A stretch of DNA of 64,000 nucleotides, from NCBI GenBank assembly GCA_016875405.1, contig VGRJ01000002.1, positions 108,360-172,359 of the forward strand. Reading direction: 5' to 3'. The notes under the pieces are model-generated. The model searched no databases. It was not told where the DNA came from and saw nothing but the letters and a program-made list of their open reading frames with translations. The translations under genes and the position numbers were made by a program. Shown here piece by piece: positions 16,878 to 24,620 of this stretch (positions are counted from its first letter, which is position 1; the number at the start of each line of letters is the position of its first letter). The stretch is from Deltaproteobacteria bacterium (lineage in GTDB: Bacteria > Myxococcota_A > Polyangia > Polyangiales > Polyangiaceae).

Positions 16878-18704
16878 TCAGTCATCCGGGTGGGTCACGG
16901 CGAGCACCTCTTCGAGGGACGTCTCGCCGGCGAGCAGCTTGCGAACGGCCGCCTCGCGCAGCGTCAGCATCCCCTCGCGGCGCGCTTCGGCCTTGATGAG
17001 CGTCGCGTCCGCCCGTTTCATGACGAGCCTGCGCACGGCGTCGCTGATCTCGAAGAGCTCGTAGATCGCGATTCGCCCGAAATAGCCGGACTGACGGCAC
17101 TCGACGCACCCTGCCCCCTCTCGAACCACGATGGGCCCGCTCGTCGCGGGGAGCGCCGGACCAAGCAGGTCGCGCTCGCTCGCGGTGAGCTCACGGGGCG
17201 CGGCGCAATACGCGCACACCTTGCGGAGGAGGCGCTGCGCCATCAACCCGCTCAGCGTCGACGCCAGCAGGAAGTGCTCGGCCCCCAGGTCGAGCAGCCG
17301 CGTGATGGCGCCCGCCGCGTCGTTCGTGTGGAGCGTGCTGAAGACGAGGTGCCCCGTGAGCGCAGCCTGAATGGCGTGCCGAGCCGTGTCGAGGTCCCGG
17401 ATCTCGCCGACCATGATGATGTCCGGGTCCTGTCGCAAGAGCGTGCGCAGGGTCTCGGCGAACCCTAAGCCCACCGCGGGGTTCACGGCGGTCTGGTTGA
17501 TGCGCTCGAACACCATCTCGATCGGGTCCTCGATGGTGGTGATGTTCACGTCGTCAGTCGCGAGCCGACGCAGCGCGGTGTAGAGCGTCGTCGTCTTGCC
17601 CGAGCCCGTCGGCCCCGTCACGAGCACGATGCCGTGGGGCCTCGCGATGAGCTTCGCGAAGAGCGCGAGCTCGCGGGGGTCGAAGCCGAGCTTTCCGAGA
17701 TCGTCGTGGACGATCTCGGGGTCGAAGATGCGCATGACGACCTTCTCGCCGAACGCCACGGCGAGCGTCGAGACACGCAGCTCGACCGCCTTGCCGTCGA
17801 ACTCGGTCTTGATCCGACCGTCCTGCGGCCGTCGCTTCTCGCCGATGTCGAGCCGCGCGAGCGTCTTGATCCGATTCACGACCGCCTTGTGCACGACCGG
17901 CGGGATGCGGTTCACCTCGTGGAGGGCGCCGTCGATTCGAAAGCGGACGGTGGCCTCGTCGCGCTTCGGCTCGATGTGAATGTCGCTCGCCCGCTGCTGG
18001 AACGCGTACATCATCAGGTACTCGACCGTGTGAACGACGTGCTCGTCGCTCGCCTCAAGCTCCTGCGAGGTCTTCATCCTCACGAGCTGCTCGAGGTTGC
18101 CGATATCGATACCGCTCGACAGCTTGTCCTCGGCGCTCTTGACCGAGCGTCGGAAGCCATAGAACTCGGTGATGAGCCGCTGGATGTCGCTCCGCGACGC
18201 GATGACGAGCTCGAGCTTCTTACCCACGCTCCGCTCGGCCGTCTCGACCCCCCAGCCGTCGAAGGGGTCGAGCGTCGCGACCCGCACGTGACCGCCGTGG
18301 TCCGACAGCGCGAGCATCGTGTGCTTGCGAGCGAAGGCGCGGCTCCACGCGCTCGTGACGAAGGCCGCGTCGAGCTTCAGCGGGTCGAGCTTGACATAGG
18401 TCAATCCTACAATCTTCGCGTAGAGCTCGGTGACGCGGTCCTCCGAGAGGGGGCGGCCTCGCGGGTCGGTCGCGCCGAAGCTCATGAGGAGCTCGATGGG
18501 CCCAATCGTCGTCGGCTCCGAGCTCCGGGGCCCATTCGCGCCGCCCGCCCCCGCCGCGGCGCGCTGCTGCTCGGCCTGCAGGCGAGCGTGCTGCCGGTCC
18601 TTCTGCTCGTAGAGCTCCTGCGCGCGATCTTGCCCGAGCTGTCCGTCGCGAACGAGCCAGCCGAGCAGCTCCTCGAAGGTCACCGGGCCGCGAGTCGACG
18701 TCAT
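16878..18704 (-). CDS. GspE/PilB-family secretion ATPase
   Basis: This 608-residue ATPase belongs to the type II secretion/type IV pilus family. It has a variable N-terminal domain (about 1-200), an N2 domain with RASDIHIEP near 238-246, the Walker A GPTGSGKT at 364-371, an Asp box (TTIEDPIEMV), Walker B-like IIMVGEIRDLDTA, a His box (GHLVFSTLHTNDA) and a C-terminal zinc region with paired Cys (CAYC and CVEC). It powers pilus or pseudopilus assembly at the inner membrane. No other pilus or secretion gene lies in this window, so this copy is an orphan here. The GspE-versus-PilB assignment is open. Confidence 0.9.
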   Translation of the reverse strand: MTSTRGPVTFEELLGWLVRDGQLGQDRAQELYEQKDRQHARLQAEQQRAAAGAGGANGPRSSEPTTIGPIELLMSFGATDPRGRPLSEDRVTELYAKIVGLTYVKLDPLKLDAAFVTSAWSRAFARKHTMLALSDHGGHVRVATLDPFDGWGVETAERSVGKKLELVIASRSDIQRLITEFYGFRRSVKSAEDKLSSGIDIGNLEQLVRMKTSQELEASDEHVVHTVEYLMMYAFQQRASDIHIEPKRDEATVRFRIDGALHEVNRIPPVVHKAVVNRIKTLARLDIGEKRRPQDGRIKTEFDGKAVELRVSTLAVAFGEKVVMRIFDPEIVHDDLGKLGFDPRELALFAKLIARPHGIVLVTGPTGSGKTTTLYTALRRLATDDVNITTIEDPIEMVFERINQTAVNPAVGLGFAETLRTLLRQDPDIIMVGEIRDLDTARHAIQAALTGHLVFSTLHTNDAAGAITRLLDLGAEHFLLASTLSGLMAQRLLRKVCAYCAAPRELTASERDLLGPALPATSGPIVVREGAGCVECRQSGYFGRIAIYELFEISDAVRRLVMKRADATLIKAEARREGMLTLREAAVRKLLAGETSLEEVLAVTHPDD

Positions 18705-18775
18705 CGTGGTCAGCTTATCAGGTTCGACGATGACCCGGCTCTATCCCAGGGCGACCGTGCTAATACGTCTCTGCG

Positions 18776-19696
18776 ATGGCGGTCGACGTGCTCCAGTCCT
18801 GCTCCGAACAATCTCTCAAGGCGAAGGAACCGCTCCTCGGCACCGCGACCGGTGACATCGACGTCTGGCTGCTCGTCGAGTACCCGGGCGGCTGGGAGGC
18901 CGACATCGCGACCAACGCGCTCGCTCCGTCGGCGCGCGAGTGGCTCGACGGCGCGCTTGCCCGCATCCCGCGGAGCCGGGCGCTCTTCATTCGCCGCGAT
19001 CGTCCGGCGCGAAACCTCACGTTCTACATCGTCACGGTGCAGCCTCAGCGAAGCGTGAGCCGGTTCGCGGTGAGTGACCACGCCGACCTCGCGCGCATCG
19101 ACGTCGAGGCTGTGGTCGCGGGCGGACCGCAGGCCGCGGAGGCGCAAGGGGGCGAGCGCGGTCGGGCGCTCTACGTCGTCTGCACGCACGGCAAGCGCGA
19201 CGCGTGCTGCGCGCGCAAAGGCACCGCCTTCCATCGCGCGCTCGAAGGCGCGGATCCCGACGGGGAGGTCTGGCAGAGCTCGCATCAGGGGGGACACCGC
19301 TTCGCCGCGACGATGCTCTACCTCCCTTACGGGATTCACTACGGGCGCCTCGAGCCCGACGACGCCGAGCACATGGCCCAAGCGCACGCGCGCGGACGCC
19401 TCCATGACCTCGCGCGCTATCGCGGGCTCACCACGGTCTCGGGGGCGACGCAGGCCGCCGAAGCCTGGCTTCGGCAAGCGCTCGACGAGCGGCGCATCGA
19501 TGCATTCGAACTCCTCGGGCAAACCTCCGACGGCGCGGGACGGCACACCGTCGAGTTTGGCGCGCGCACGGGCGAGCAACACCGCGTGGTGGTCGTCGAG
19601 AAGCCAGGCGCCGCACCGAGGCTCGCGAGCTGCGACGCGAAGGTGCCGACCCCGTTCTCGAGCTACGGCGTCGTCCGACACGAAGCCCGAGGCTGA
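18776..19696 (+). CDS. Sucrase/ferredoxin-like (thioredoxin-fold) protein
   Basis: This 306-residue protein matches the sucrase/ferredoxin-like family, whose members carry a thioredoxin-like iron-sulfur fold. The key motif is CTHGKRDACC with the following SSHQGGHRFAATM. Short Cys pairs also occur at the N-terminus. Family members are thought to bind a [2Fe-2S] cluster. The gene is eight bases upstream of a ferredoxin-NADP reductase, and the pair is probably co-transcribed, so the protein may receive electrons from that reductase (inference). Confidence 0.85.
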   Translation: MAVDVLQSCSEQSLKAKEPLLGTATGDIDVWLLVEYPGGWEADIATNALAPSAREWLDGALARIPRSRALFIRRDRPARNLTFYIVTVQPQRSVSRFAVSDHADLARIDVEAVVAGGPQAAEAQGGERGRALYVVCTHGKRDACCARKGTAFHRALEGADPDGEVWQSSHQGGHRFAATMLYLPYGIHYGRLEPDDAEHMAQAHARGRLHDLARYRGLTTVSGATQAAEAWLRQALDERRIDAFELLGQTSDGAGRHTVEFGARTGEQHRVVVVEKPGAAPRLASCDAKVPTPFSSYGVVRHEARG

Positions 19697-19703
19697 GCTC
19701 GTC

Positions 19704-20438
19704 GTGGCCTTCCGCGAGTGTCGGGTCGCCGAGCGCGTCGAGTGGGCGCCCGGCCTCGTCACGCTGACGCTCGATGCGACGCTCGACCCACACGAGCCCG
19801 GTCAGTTCGTGAACCTCGCGCTCGACCTCGACGGCGAGCGAGTGAAGCGCGCCTACTCGCTCGCGAACGCCCCTGGCACCCCCGCGCAGCTCTACCTCGT
19901 ATCGGTCGCCGGCGGACGCCTCTCCCCTCGACTCGCCGCGCTCGCGCCTGGCGATCCACTGCTCGCTGATCCGCGACCGCACGGCTTCTTCCTCCCGAGC
20001 GACGTCCCCGCCCCGCGTGAGGTCTGGCTGCTCGCGACCGGCACCGGCCTAGGCCCCTACCTCGCGATGCTGCGCGCAGGTCGCCTTATCGAGCAGCACC
20101 ACGCGGTGGTCCTCGTGCACTCGGTCCGCGAGGCGGCTCACCTCGGACATCGCGCGGAGCTCGAGGGGCTCGCCTCGACGTCCGCTCGCTTCCGCTACGT
20201 CCCGATCGTGACGCGCGCGCCCGCCGCCGGCGTCCTTCGCGGTCGCATGCAGACGCTCCTCGCGAGCGGCGGGCTCGAGTCGCGCGCCGGCCTTACGCTC
20301 GCGCCCGAGCGAAGCCACGTGATGCTGTGCGGAAACCCCGCGATGCTCGCCGACGTAGGCGAAGCTCTCGCGGCGCGTGGGCTCGTGAAGCACCGCAGGC
20401 GGAGCCCGGGCCACGTGACGACCGAGGCCTACTGGTGA
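19704..20438 (+). CDS. fpr: Ferredoxin-NADP reductase, Fpr type
   Basis: From GTG 19704 this is a 244-residue FAD/NADPH protein. The FAD-binding region has PGQFVNLAL and RAYSLANAPG, the NADP-binding half has LLATGTGLGPYLAML and MLCGNPAML, and the protein ends TTEAYW, like the C-terminal aromatic tail of bacterial Fpr. It catalyses reversible electron transfer between NADPH and a ferredoxin or flavodoxin. The frame is open much further upstream, but the GTG just after the preceding stop gives the right size. It sits directly behind a ferredoxin-like gene. Confidence 0.9.
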   Translation: MAFRECRVAERVEWAPGLVTLTLDATLDPHEPGQFVNLALDLDGERVKRAYSLANAPGTPAQLYLVSVAGGRLSPRLAALAPGDPLLADPRPHGFFLPSDVPAPREVWLLATGTGLGPYLAMLRAGRLIEQHHAVVLVHSVREAAHLGHRAELEGLASTSARFRYVPIVTRAPAAGVLRGRMQTLLASGGLESRAGLTLAPERSHVMLCGNPAMLADVGEALAARGLVKHRRRSPGHVTTEAYW

Positions 20439-20481
20439 GCGCTCGGTGCCCCTCTTCGGCGAAAGCTGTTAGCGTCCCCGC

Positions 20482-20736
20482 ATGCACCTGTTCGAGGTCT
20501 TCCTCAGCAACGCCTGGGACCGTGACACGCTGCTCTCCGCCGAGGTCCTTGAGACGACCGGCGCGCAGATCTTCGACGCGAAGGAAGCCGAGCTCGTCGG
20601 CTTCGAGGGGATCCCGGACGATCCGTCCGGTCGGCCGCGCGTGTTCATCGCGTGCTCACCGACGGACGAGCGACTCGTCGCATCGCGCCTCGAGGCGCAC
20701 TCGGGCGTCGAGGCCTTCAAGCTGCACCGGGTCTGA
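20482..20736 (+). CDS. Hypothetical small protein
   Basis: This 84-residue protein starts at ATG 20482. It is Asp/Glu-rich with hydrophobic strands (LFEVFLSNAWDRDTLLSAEVL, PRVFIACSPTDERLV) and ends in GVEAFKLHRV. No family is recognised. It follows the Fpr-type gene by 43 bases and could be part of the same transcript. Its start lacks a clear Shine-Dalgarno. Confidence 0.55.
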   Translation: MHLFEVFLSNAWDRDTLLSAEVLETTGAQIFDAKEAELVGFEGIPDDPSGRPRVFIACSPTDERLVASRLEAHSGVEAFKLHRV

Positions 20737-20758
20737 CCCGTCGCCGCACCGTCAGCAC

Positions 20759-20774
20759 CGCGGCGCGCGCCGCG
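20759..20774. terminator. Perfect palindrome in a convergent gap
   Basis: The 16 bases CGCGGCGCGCGCCGCG read the same on both strands and sit between two convergent genes. A short hairpin is possible, but the absence of a loop and of a T-run makes termination a weak inference. Confidence 0.2.
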
Positions 20775-20789
20775 ACACGCCCCTCGCCA

Positions 20790-22055
20790 TCAAGGGCACA
20801 TATCGAACGCAGGGTTCGTGTCTTTCGTGCAGCCGCTCATCGGCAGTGGCACCTCGAGCACGGCACCGAGCTTCGCGGGCTCGGCCTCGAAGCGCAGCGC
20901 GAAAGACACGGCGTCGCACGGCGTCGTCGGCCCCCCAAGGCTCCCGGCGATGTCGCGGGCGGAGCAGACCGCTGTTCGGATCAACTGATAGACCGGGTTC
21001 GTCGTACAGAGCGCCTGCCCTTCCGAGAGGCCCGTCGAGAACGCGAGGAACATGTCGGTCGCCGTCCACCGACCGGTGAAGACGCCCTCCGAGATGCGGT
21101 AACCGTTCGGCCCGACAACGATCGTGCCGGTGATGAAGCCGGCCGTGAGCTTCACCAGCGTCCCGGCCTTGAAGTTCGAGACGGTGAGCGCCGCCCCCGG
21201 GAGGTTCGCGACGAAGATCCCGTCGGCGACATACGCGTTCGTATCGACGTACTTCGGCGCGTCGTACGAGTAGCCGGGCACGCCCTTGCTGCAGACGCCC
21301 ATCCCGCCGTCGCTGCCTGGCCCCGAGTTGGATTTGCCGAGCGCGTTGGCGTCGACGGGCCACGCGTCCGACCCGTTCCAGAGCGGCTTCGTGTCATCCG
21401 GAGCGCACGCCTCGTCGCCAATTCCTGGGCTTGGGTAGAGCGCGACCGTCACTTTGCCGTCGTTCTTCGTGCCGTTGTACTTGCTGACGCGAACAAGCAG
21501 CGACCAGCTGCCGTCGTTGGCGCCCTCGCTGAAGTTCTGGCTGCTGAACGAGGCGTTGAACGTCTTGGCCGACGCGAAGAGCTTCGCGGTCCGGTTGTCG
21601 ATGCCTCCGGGCCCATCCTTGTAGTCGCCGGGGTCCGCTCCCGAAGGTACGAGGCAGCTCGACGGATCGCCGAGCCCGGTGCACACCCCGTCGAGGTCGT
21701 AACCGACCTTCGGCCCCACCGAGTTCAGGTCGGTCTGACTCTCGCCGATGTCGATCGTACGGACCGCAAACACCAGATCGAGGTCGGACCCTATCGACGG
21801 GTCGTCCGCGGCCGGCGCCCCCGGCCAACGAGCGCTCACGCACGAACCTCCGCCCGTGCCCCCTTGCCCACCGACGCCGCCCGCGCCGCCAGCACCGCCG
21901 GTCCCGCCGACGCCACCGGTCCCGGCGAGGCTCGGCCGATCGACGAGCGTCGCCTCGGGGAGCGCGCAGCCGACGTAAGCCACGGCACCGAGCGCACCGA
22001 AGCGAAGGCACGCTCGCGCGACGCCGAACCAAGCCCTGCGGTCTCGTCCTCGCAT
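20790..22055 (-). CDS. Gly/Thr-rich-linker lipoprotein, function unknown
   Basis: This 421-residue exported lipoprotein starts at ATG 22055 and has a lipobox-like segment ending at Cys30 (VAYVGC). A Gly-rich linker of alternating GG, A, V and T residues (about 45-75) leads to a globular region of about 340 residues with several Cys. No family is recognised. Gly/Thr-linked lipoproteins of this layout are common in myxobacteria. It starts two bases after the stop of the preceding PEGA-like gene, and with the upstream kinase the three look like one operon. Confidence 0.65.
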   Translation of the reverse strand: MRGRDRRAWFGVARACLRFGALGAVAYVGCALPEATLVDRPSLAGTGGVGGTGGAGGAGGVGGQGGTGGGSCVSARWPGAPAADDPSIGSDLDLVFAVRTIDIGESQTDLNSVGPKVGYDLDGVCTGLGDPSSCLVPSGADPGDYKDGPGGIDNRTAKLFASAKTFNASFSSQNFSEGANDGSWSLLVRVSKYNGTKNDGKVTVALYPSPGIGDEACAPDDTKPLWNGSDAWPVDANALGKSNSGPGSDGGMGVCSKGVPGYSYDAPKYVDTNAYVADGIFVANLPGAALTVSNFKAGTLVKLTAGFITGTIVVGPNGYRISEGVFTGRWTATDMFLAFSTGLSEGQALCTTNPVYQLIRTAVCSARDIAGSLGGPTTPCDAVSFALRFEAEPAKLGAVLEVPLPMSGCTKDTNPAFDMCP

Positions 22056-22057
22056 CG

Positions 22058-23032
22058 TCAAAAACGCCCCGAAATTCCGAAATAGCCGGGAGCGAGCACC
22101 GGCACCAGCGCCGACGTCGCGGGGCCATCGGCCCCTCTACCGAGCGCATCGACGAGGAGCATTGCCGCGCCCGCGGCTCCGACGACACCGCCTGCGATGA
22201 GCCCGACGCCCGACACGTAGCGCTCCCCGTTGTAGCGCGTCGCGACGTCGACCGCCGTCGGGTCGTCGCGGTAACACACGCCGTCCGGGCAGAGGCGGTC
22301 GAGCTCGGACCTGTCACCGAAGAGCAACCCTGTGCCGACGAGCCCTACCACGAGACCCGCTCCGCCGACTCCGACGAGGGTAAAGCCGAGGACCCGGCGC
22401 GTTCCGTTCGGCTCGCCGCTCGTGCCCGCTGGCTTCGCGTCGACGCGGGGGGGGGGCAGATCGATCGTGACGCGCTCGGCCCGACCACGCTCGAGGGTGA
22501 CGCTCCGCTCGACGACGCGATCACCCGACTTGACCGCGATCACATGGAGCCCGGGATCGAACGGGGTGGCCTGCCCGACCGGCCCCTCGAGCAGCTTGCC
22601 GTCGATGCGCACCTCGGCGCGAGCCTCGGCGCTCCCGGAGAGGACGACCGTGAGCTTGGGCGTCCGCTCGAGCAGGCGCGCGAGCTCTTCGACCGCTTGA
22701 TCGCGCGCCTCGCGGTGCACCCGCGGAGACCATGGCTTCAGCTCGAGCGCGATCACCTCGCGGTAGCGCGCCGCGCCCTCCTGCATCCGCCCGAGGGCGT
22801 CGAGGCACTTCGCGATGCGCACCTTGAGGGTGGGCGCGGGGACGACGGAATCGGCCTCGGAGAACTTGGCGAGCGCCGAGGCGTGATCGCCGGCCTTGAA
22901 GAGATCGAGCGCCTCTCCCGCGAGCTTCAAGGCGCGGTTGCGCTCGGCGAAAGTCTCGGCGCGCGCGGACGGCGACGCGACGAGCGCGATGGCGAACGTC
23001 ATCGCGCACAGGAGCCGAGCCAGCGTCCTCAT
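22058..23032 (-). CDS. TPR-like and PEGA-like membrane protein
   Basis: The protein of about 324 residues from ATG 23032 has a signal-like N-terminus (LARLLCAMTFAIALVASPSARAE). Next comes a helical region with TPR-like repeats (ALDLFKAGDHASALAKFSEAD, then MQEGAARYREVIALELKPW). A PEGA-like beta domain (EVRIDGKLLEGPVGQATPF..., then HVIAVKSGDRVVERSV) ends about residue 210. Two hydrophobic segments near the C-terminus probably span the membrane. Similar proteins accompany Ser/Thr kinases in myxobacteria, here the kinase 80 bases upstream, so a role as a phospho-target or sensor partner is possible (inference). Confidence 0.7.
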   Translation of the reverse strand: MRTLARLLCAMTFAIALVASPSARAETFAERNRALKLAGEALDLFKAGDHASALAKFSEADSVVPAPTLKVRIAKCLDALGRMQEGAARYREVIALELKPWSPRVHREARDQAVEELARLLERTPKLTVVLSGSAEARAEVRIDGKLLEGPVGQATPFDPGLHVIAVKSGDRVVERSVTLERGRAERVTIDLPPPRVDAKPAGTSGEPNGTRRVLGFTLVGVGGAGLVVGLVGTGLLFGDRSELDRLCPDGVCYRDDPTAVDVATRYNGERYVSGVGLIAGGVVGAAGAAMLLVDALGRGADGPATSALVPVLAPGYFGISGRF

Positions 23033-23111
23033 TCGATTCGAAGCCTCGGCGCGCAGCGTACCGCGACCCGGCCGCCACGCACCAATGGAGCGACGGGGGC
23101 CCCGGAAAAGG

Positions 23112-24527
23112 TCAGATCCCCAGCTGTTCGCCGGCGCGCTTCGAGCGCTCGTCGAGGTCGTCGGAGGGCGCCGCAGGCGAGGGACCGCCGTTCGACGCGG
23201 GGCCGCGCGACGCCGGTCGTGACGAGGGAGCGGACGCGGGACGCGCCGAGGCTGAAGGCTCGACCCGAGGAACCTGCTCGGCGACGGGCTCGGGCGAGGG
23301 CTCCAGCGGCTTCGCGGAGAGGGCGGCGGAGGAGACGGCGTCGAGCGGCGTCTCTGCCATGGAAGGCCTCGCATCGGCGTTCGCGACGCTCGAGGCGGCG
23401 GGCTCGGCCGGGCTCGATGCGTTCGAGCGGCCGCCAAGCAGCGTCGCGAGGGCCGCCCCGACGAGGGCGATCGTCACCAGCGCTCCTGCCGCGATGGCGC
23501 GCGTCCGGCGGCGCAGCGCGCCATCGTCGCCGGGCGAATCGGCTGTCCCTCCCGAGAAGGTCGTCACCTGCGGGGCCGAGGGTTGGCTTGGGTTCGACCC
23601 TGGCTCGGAGGCGCTCACCGAGAGTCGATTCGGCGCGCTCGGCCTCGGGACGTCGAGGCTCGGCGTCGAGCTCACGAGGACCGGGTTTCCGAGCGCCTCG
23701 TCGAAGGCCTGCGCGAGCTCACGGGCCGACGCGAAGCGCGCCTCGACATCCGATGCAAAGGCACGCGCGAACCACACGTCGACGGCCGCCGGCAAGTCGC
23801 TGCGCAAGCGTGAGGGCGCCACGTATTCACCGCGCTTGATCGAAATGCAGAGCTCCCCGAGCGTGAGCCCGTCGAAGGGACGATCCCCGGTCGTCGCCTG
23901 GTACGCGACGACCGCGAGCGACCACAGATCGCCCCGATGGTCGAGGGCGCGCCCGTGAAAGAGTTGCTCCGGGCTCATGTAGGCGGGGGTCCCGACCATG
24001 TTGCCCTGAGCGGTCATCTCGATCGCCTCCTGACCCGAGAACTTGGCGACGCCGAAGTCGACGACCTTCACGAAGAGCTCGTCATCGCTCGACACGAAGA
24101 TGTTCCCCGGTTTGATGTCGCGGTGAACGATCCCCCGCTCGTGAGCCTTGGCGAGCGCGCGCGCGCTCTGCCGCACGATCGTCGCGACCTCGGGCAGCGG
24201 CAGTCGGCCGAGGCGCTTCATACGACGATCGAGGCTCTCGCCATCGAGCAGCTCCATCACGATGTACGGTACGCCCTCCTCGGTCGCGCCGTGGTCGAAC
24301 ACGCGCACGACGTGAGGGCTCCGGATCTCGGCGGCCGCCTTTGCCTCCTGCTGAAAGCGCATGAGGCTCACCGGATCGTCCATCATCGCCTGAGCCATGA
24401 ACTTCACGGCGACGGTCGACCGAAGCCCGAGGTGCTCGGCCGTCCAGACCGTACCCATGGCACCGCGCCCCACCAGCCGCTCGAGCCGGAGGCTCGCGCC
24501 GACCATGCGTCCGGGCTCGAGGCTCAC
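23112..24527 (-). CDS. Membrane-anchored Hanks-type Ser/Thr kinase
   Basis: The kinase has about 471 residues. GTG 24527 is preferred because it puts the N-terminal LEPGRMVG in line with the neighbouring kinase; an ATG at 24506 is an alternative. Features: Gly-rich loop (VGRGAMGTV, about 19-27), catalytic Lys42 (VAVKF), HRD at 135-137 in HRDIKPGN, DFG at 157-159 and an APE-like SPEQ. A Pro/Ser-rich linker with one membrane helix (about 345-370) leads to a Ser/Ala/Pro-rich tail. It autophosphorylates and phosphorylates Ser/Thr of targets. It is divergent from the large kinase at 24621 and leads the operon with the PEGA-like and lipoprotein genes. Confidence 0.9.
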   Translation of the reverse strand: MSLEPGRMVGASLRLERLVGRGAMGTVWTAEHLGLRSTVAVKFMAQAMMDDPVSLMRFQQEAKAAAEIRSPHVVRVFDHGATEEGVPYIVMELLDGESLDRRMKRLGRLPLPEVATIVRQSARALAKAHERGIVHRDIKPGNIFVSSDDELFVKVVDFGVAKFSGQEAIEMTAQGNMVGTPAYMSPEQLFHGRALDHRGDLWSLAVVAYQATTGDRPFDGLTLGELCISIKRGEYVAPSRLRSDLPAAVDVWFARAFASDVEARFASARELAQAFDEALGNPVLVSSTPSLDVPRPSAPNRLSVSASEPGSNPSQPSAPQVTTFSGGTADSPGDDGALRRRTRAIAAGALVTIALVGAALATLLGGRSNASSPAEPAASSVANADARPSMAETPLDAVSSAALSAKPLEPSPEPVAEQVPRVEPSASARPASAPSSRPASRGPASNGGPSPAAPSDDLDERSKRAGEQLGI

Positions 24528-24620
24528 AAGGAGGAAGCCTACCACCTTTGCCCACGCGCGCGCGCAACCGACCGCGCGGGGCGCCCGCGGGCGGCCGACC
24601 GGTGGTAGAACGGGAAGCTC

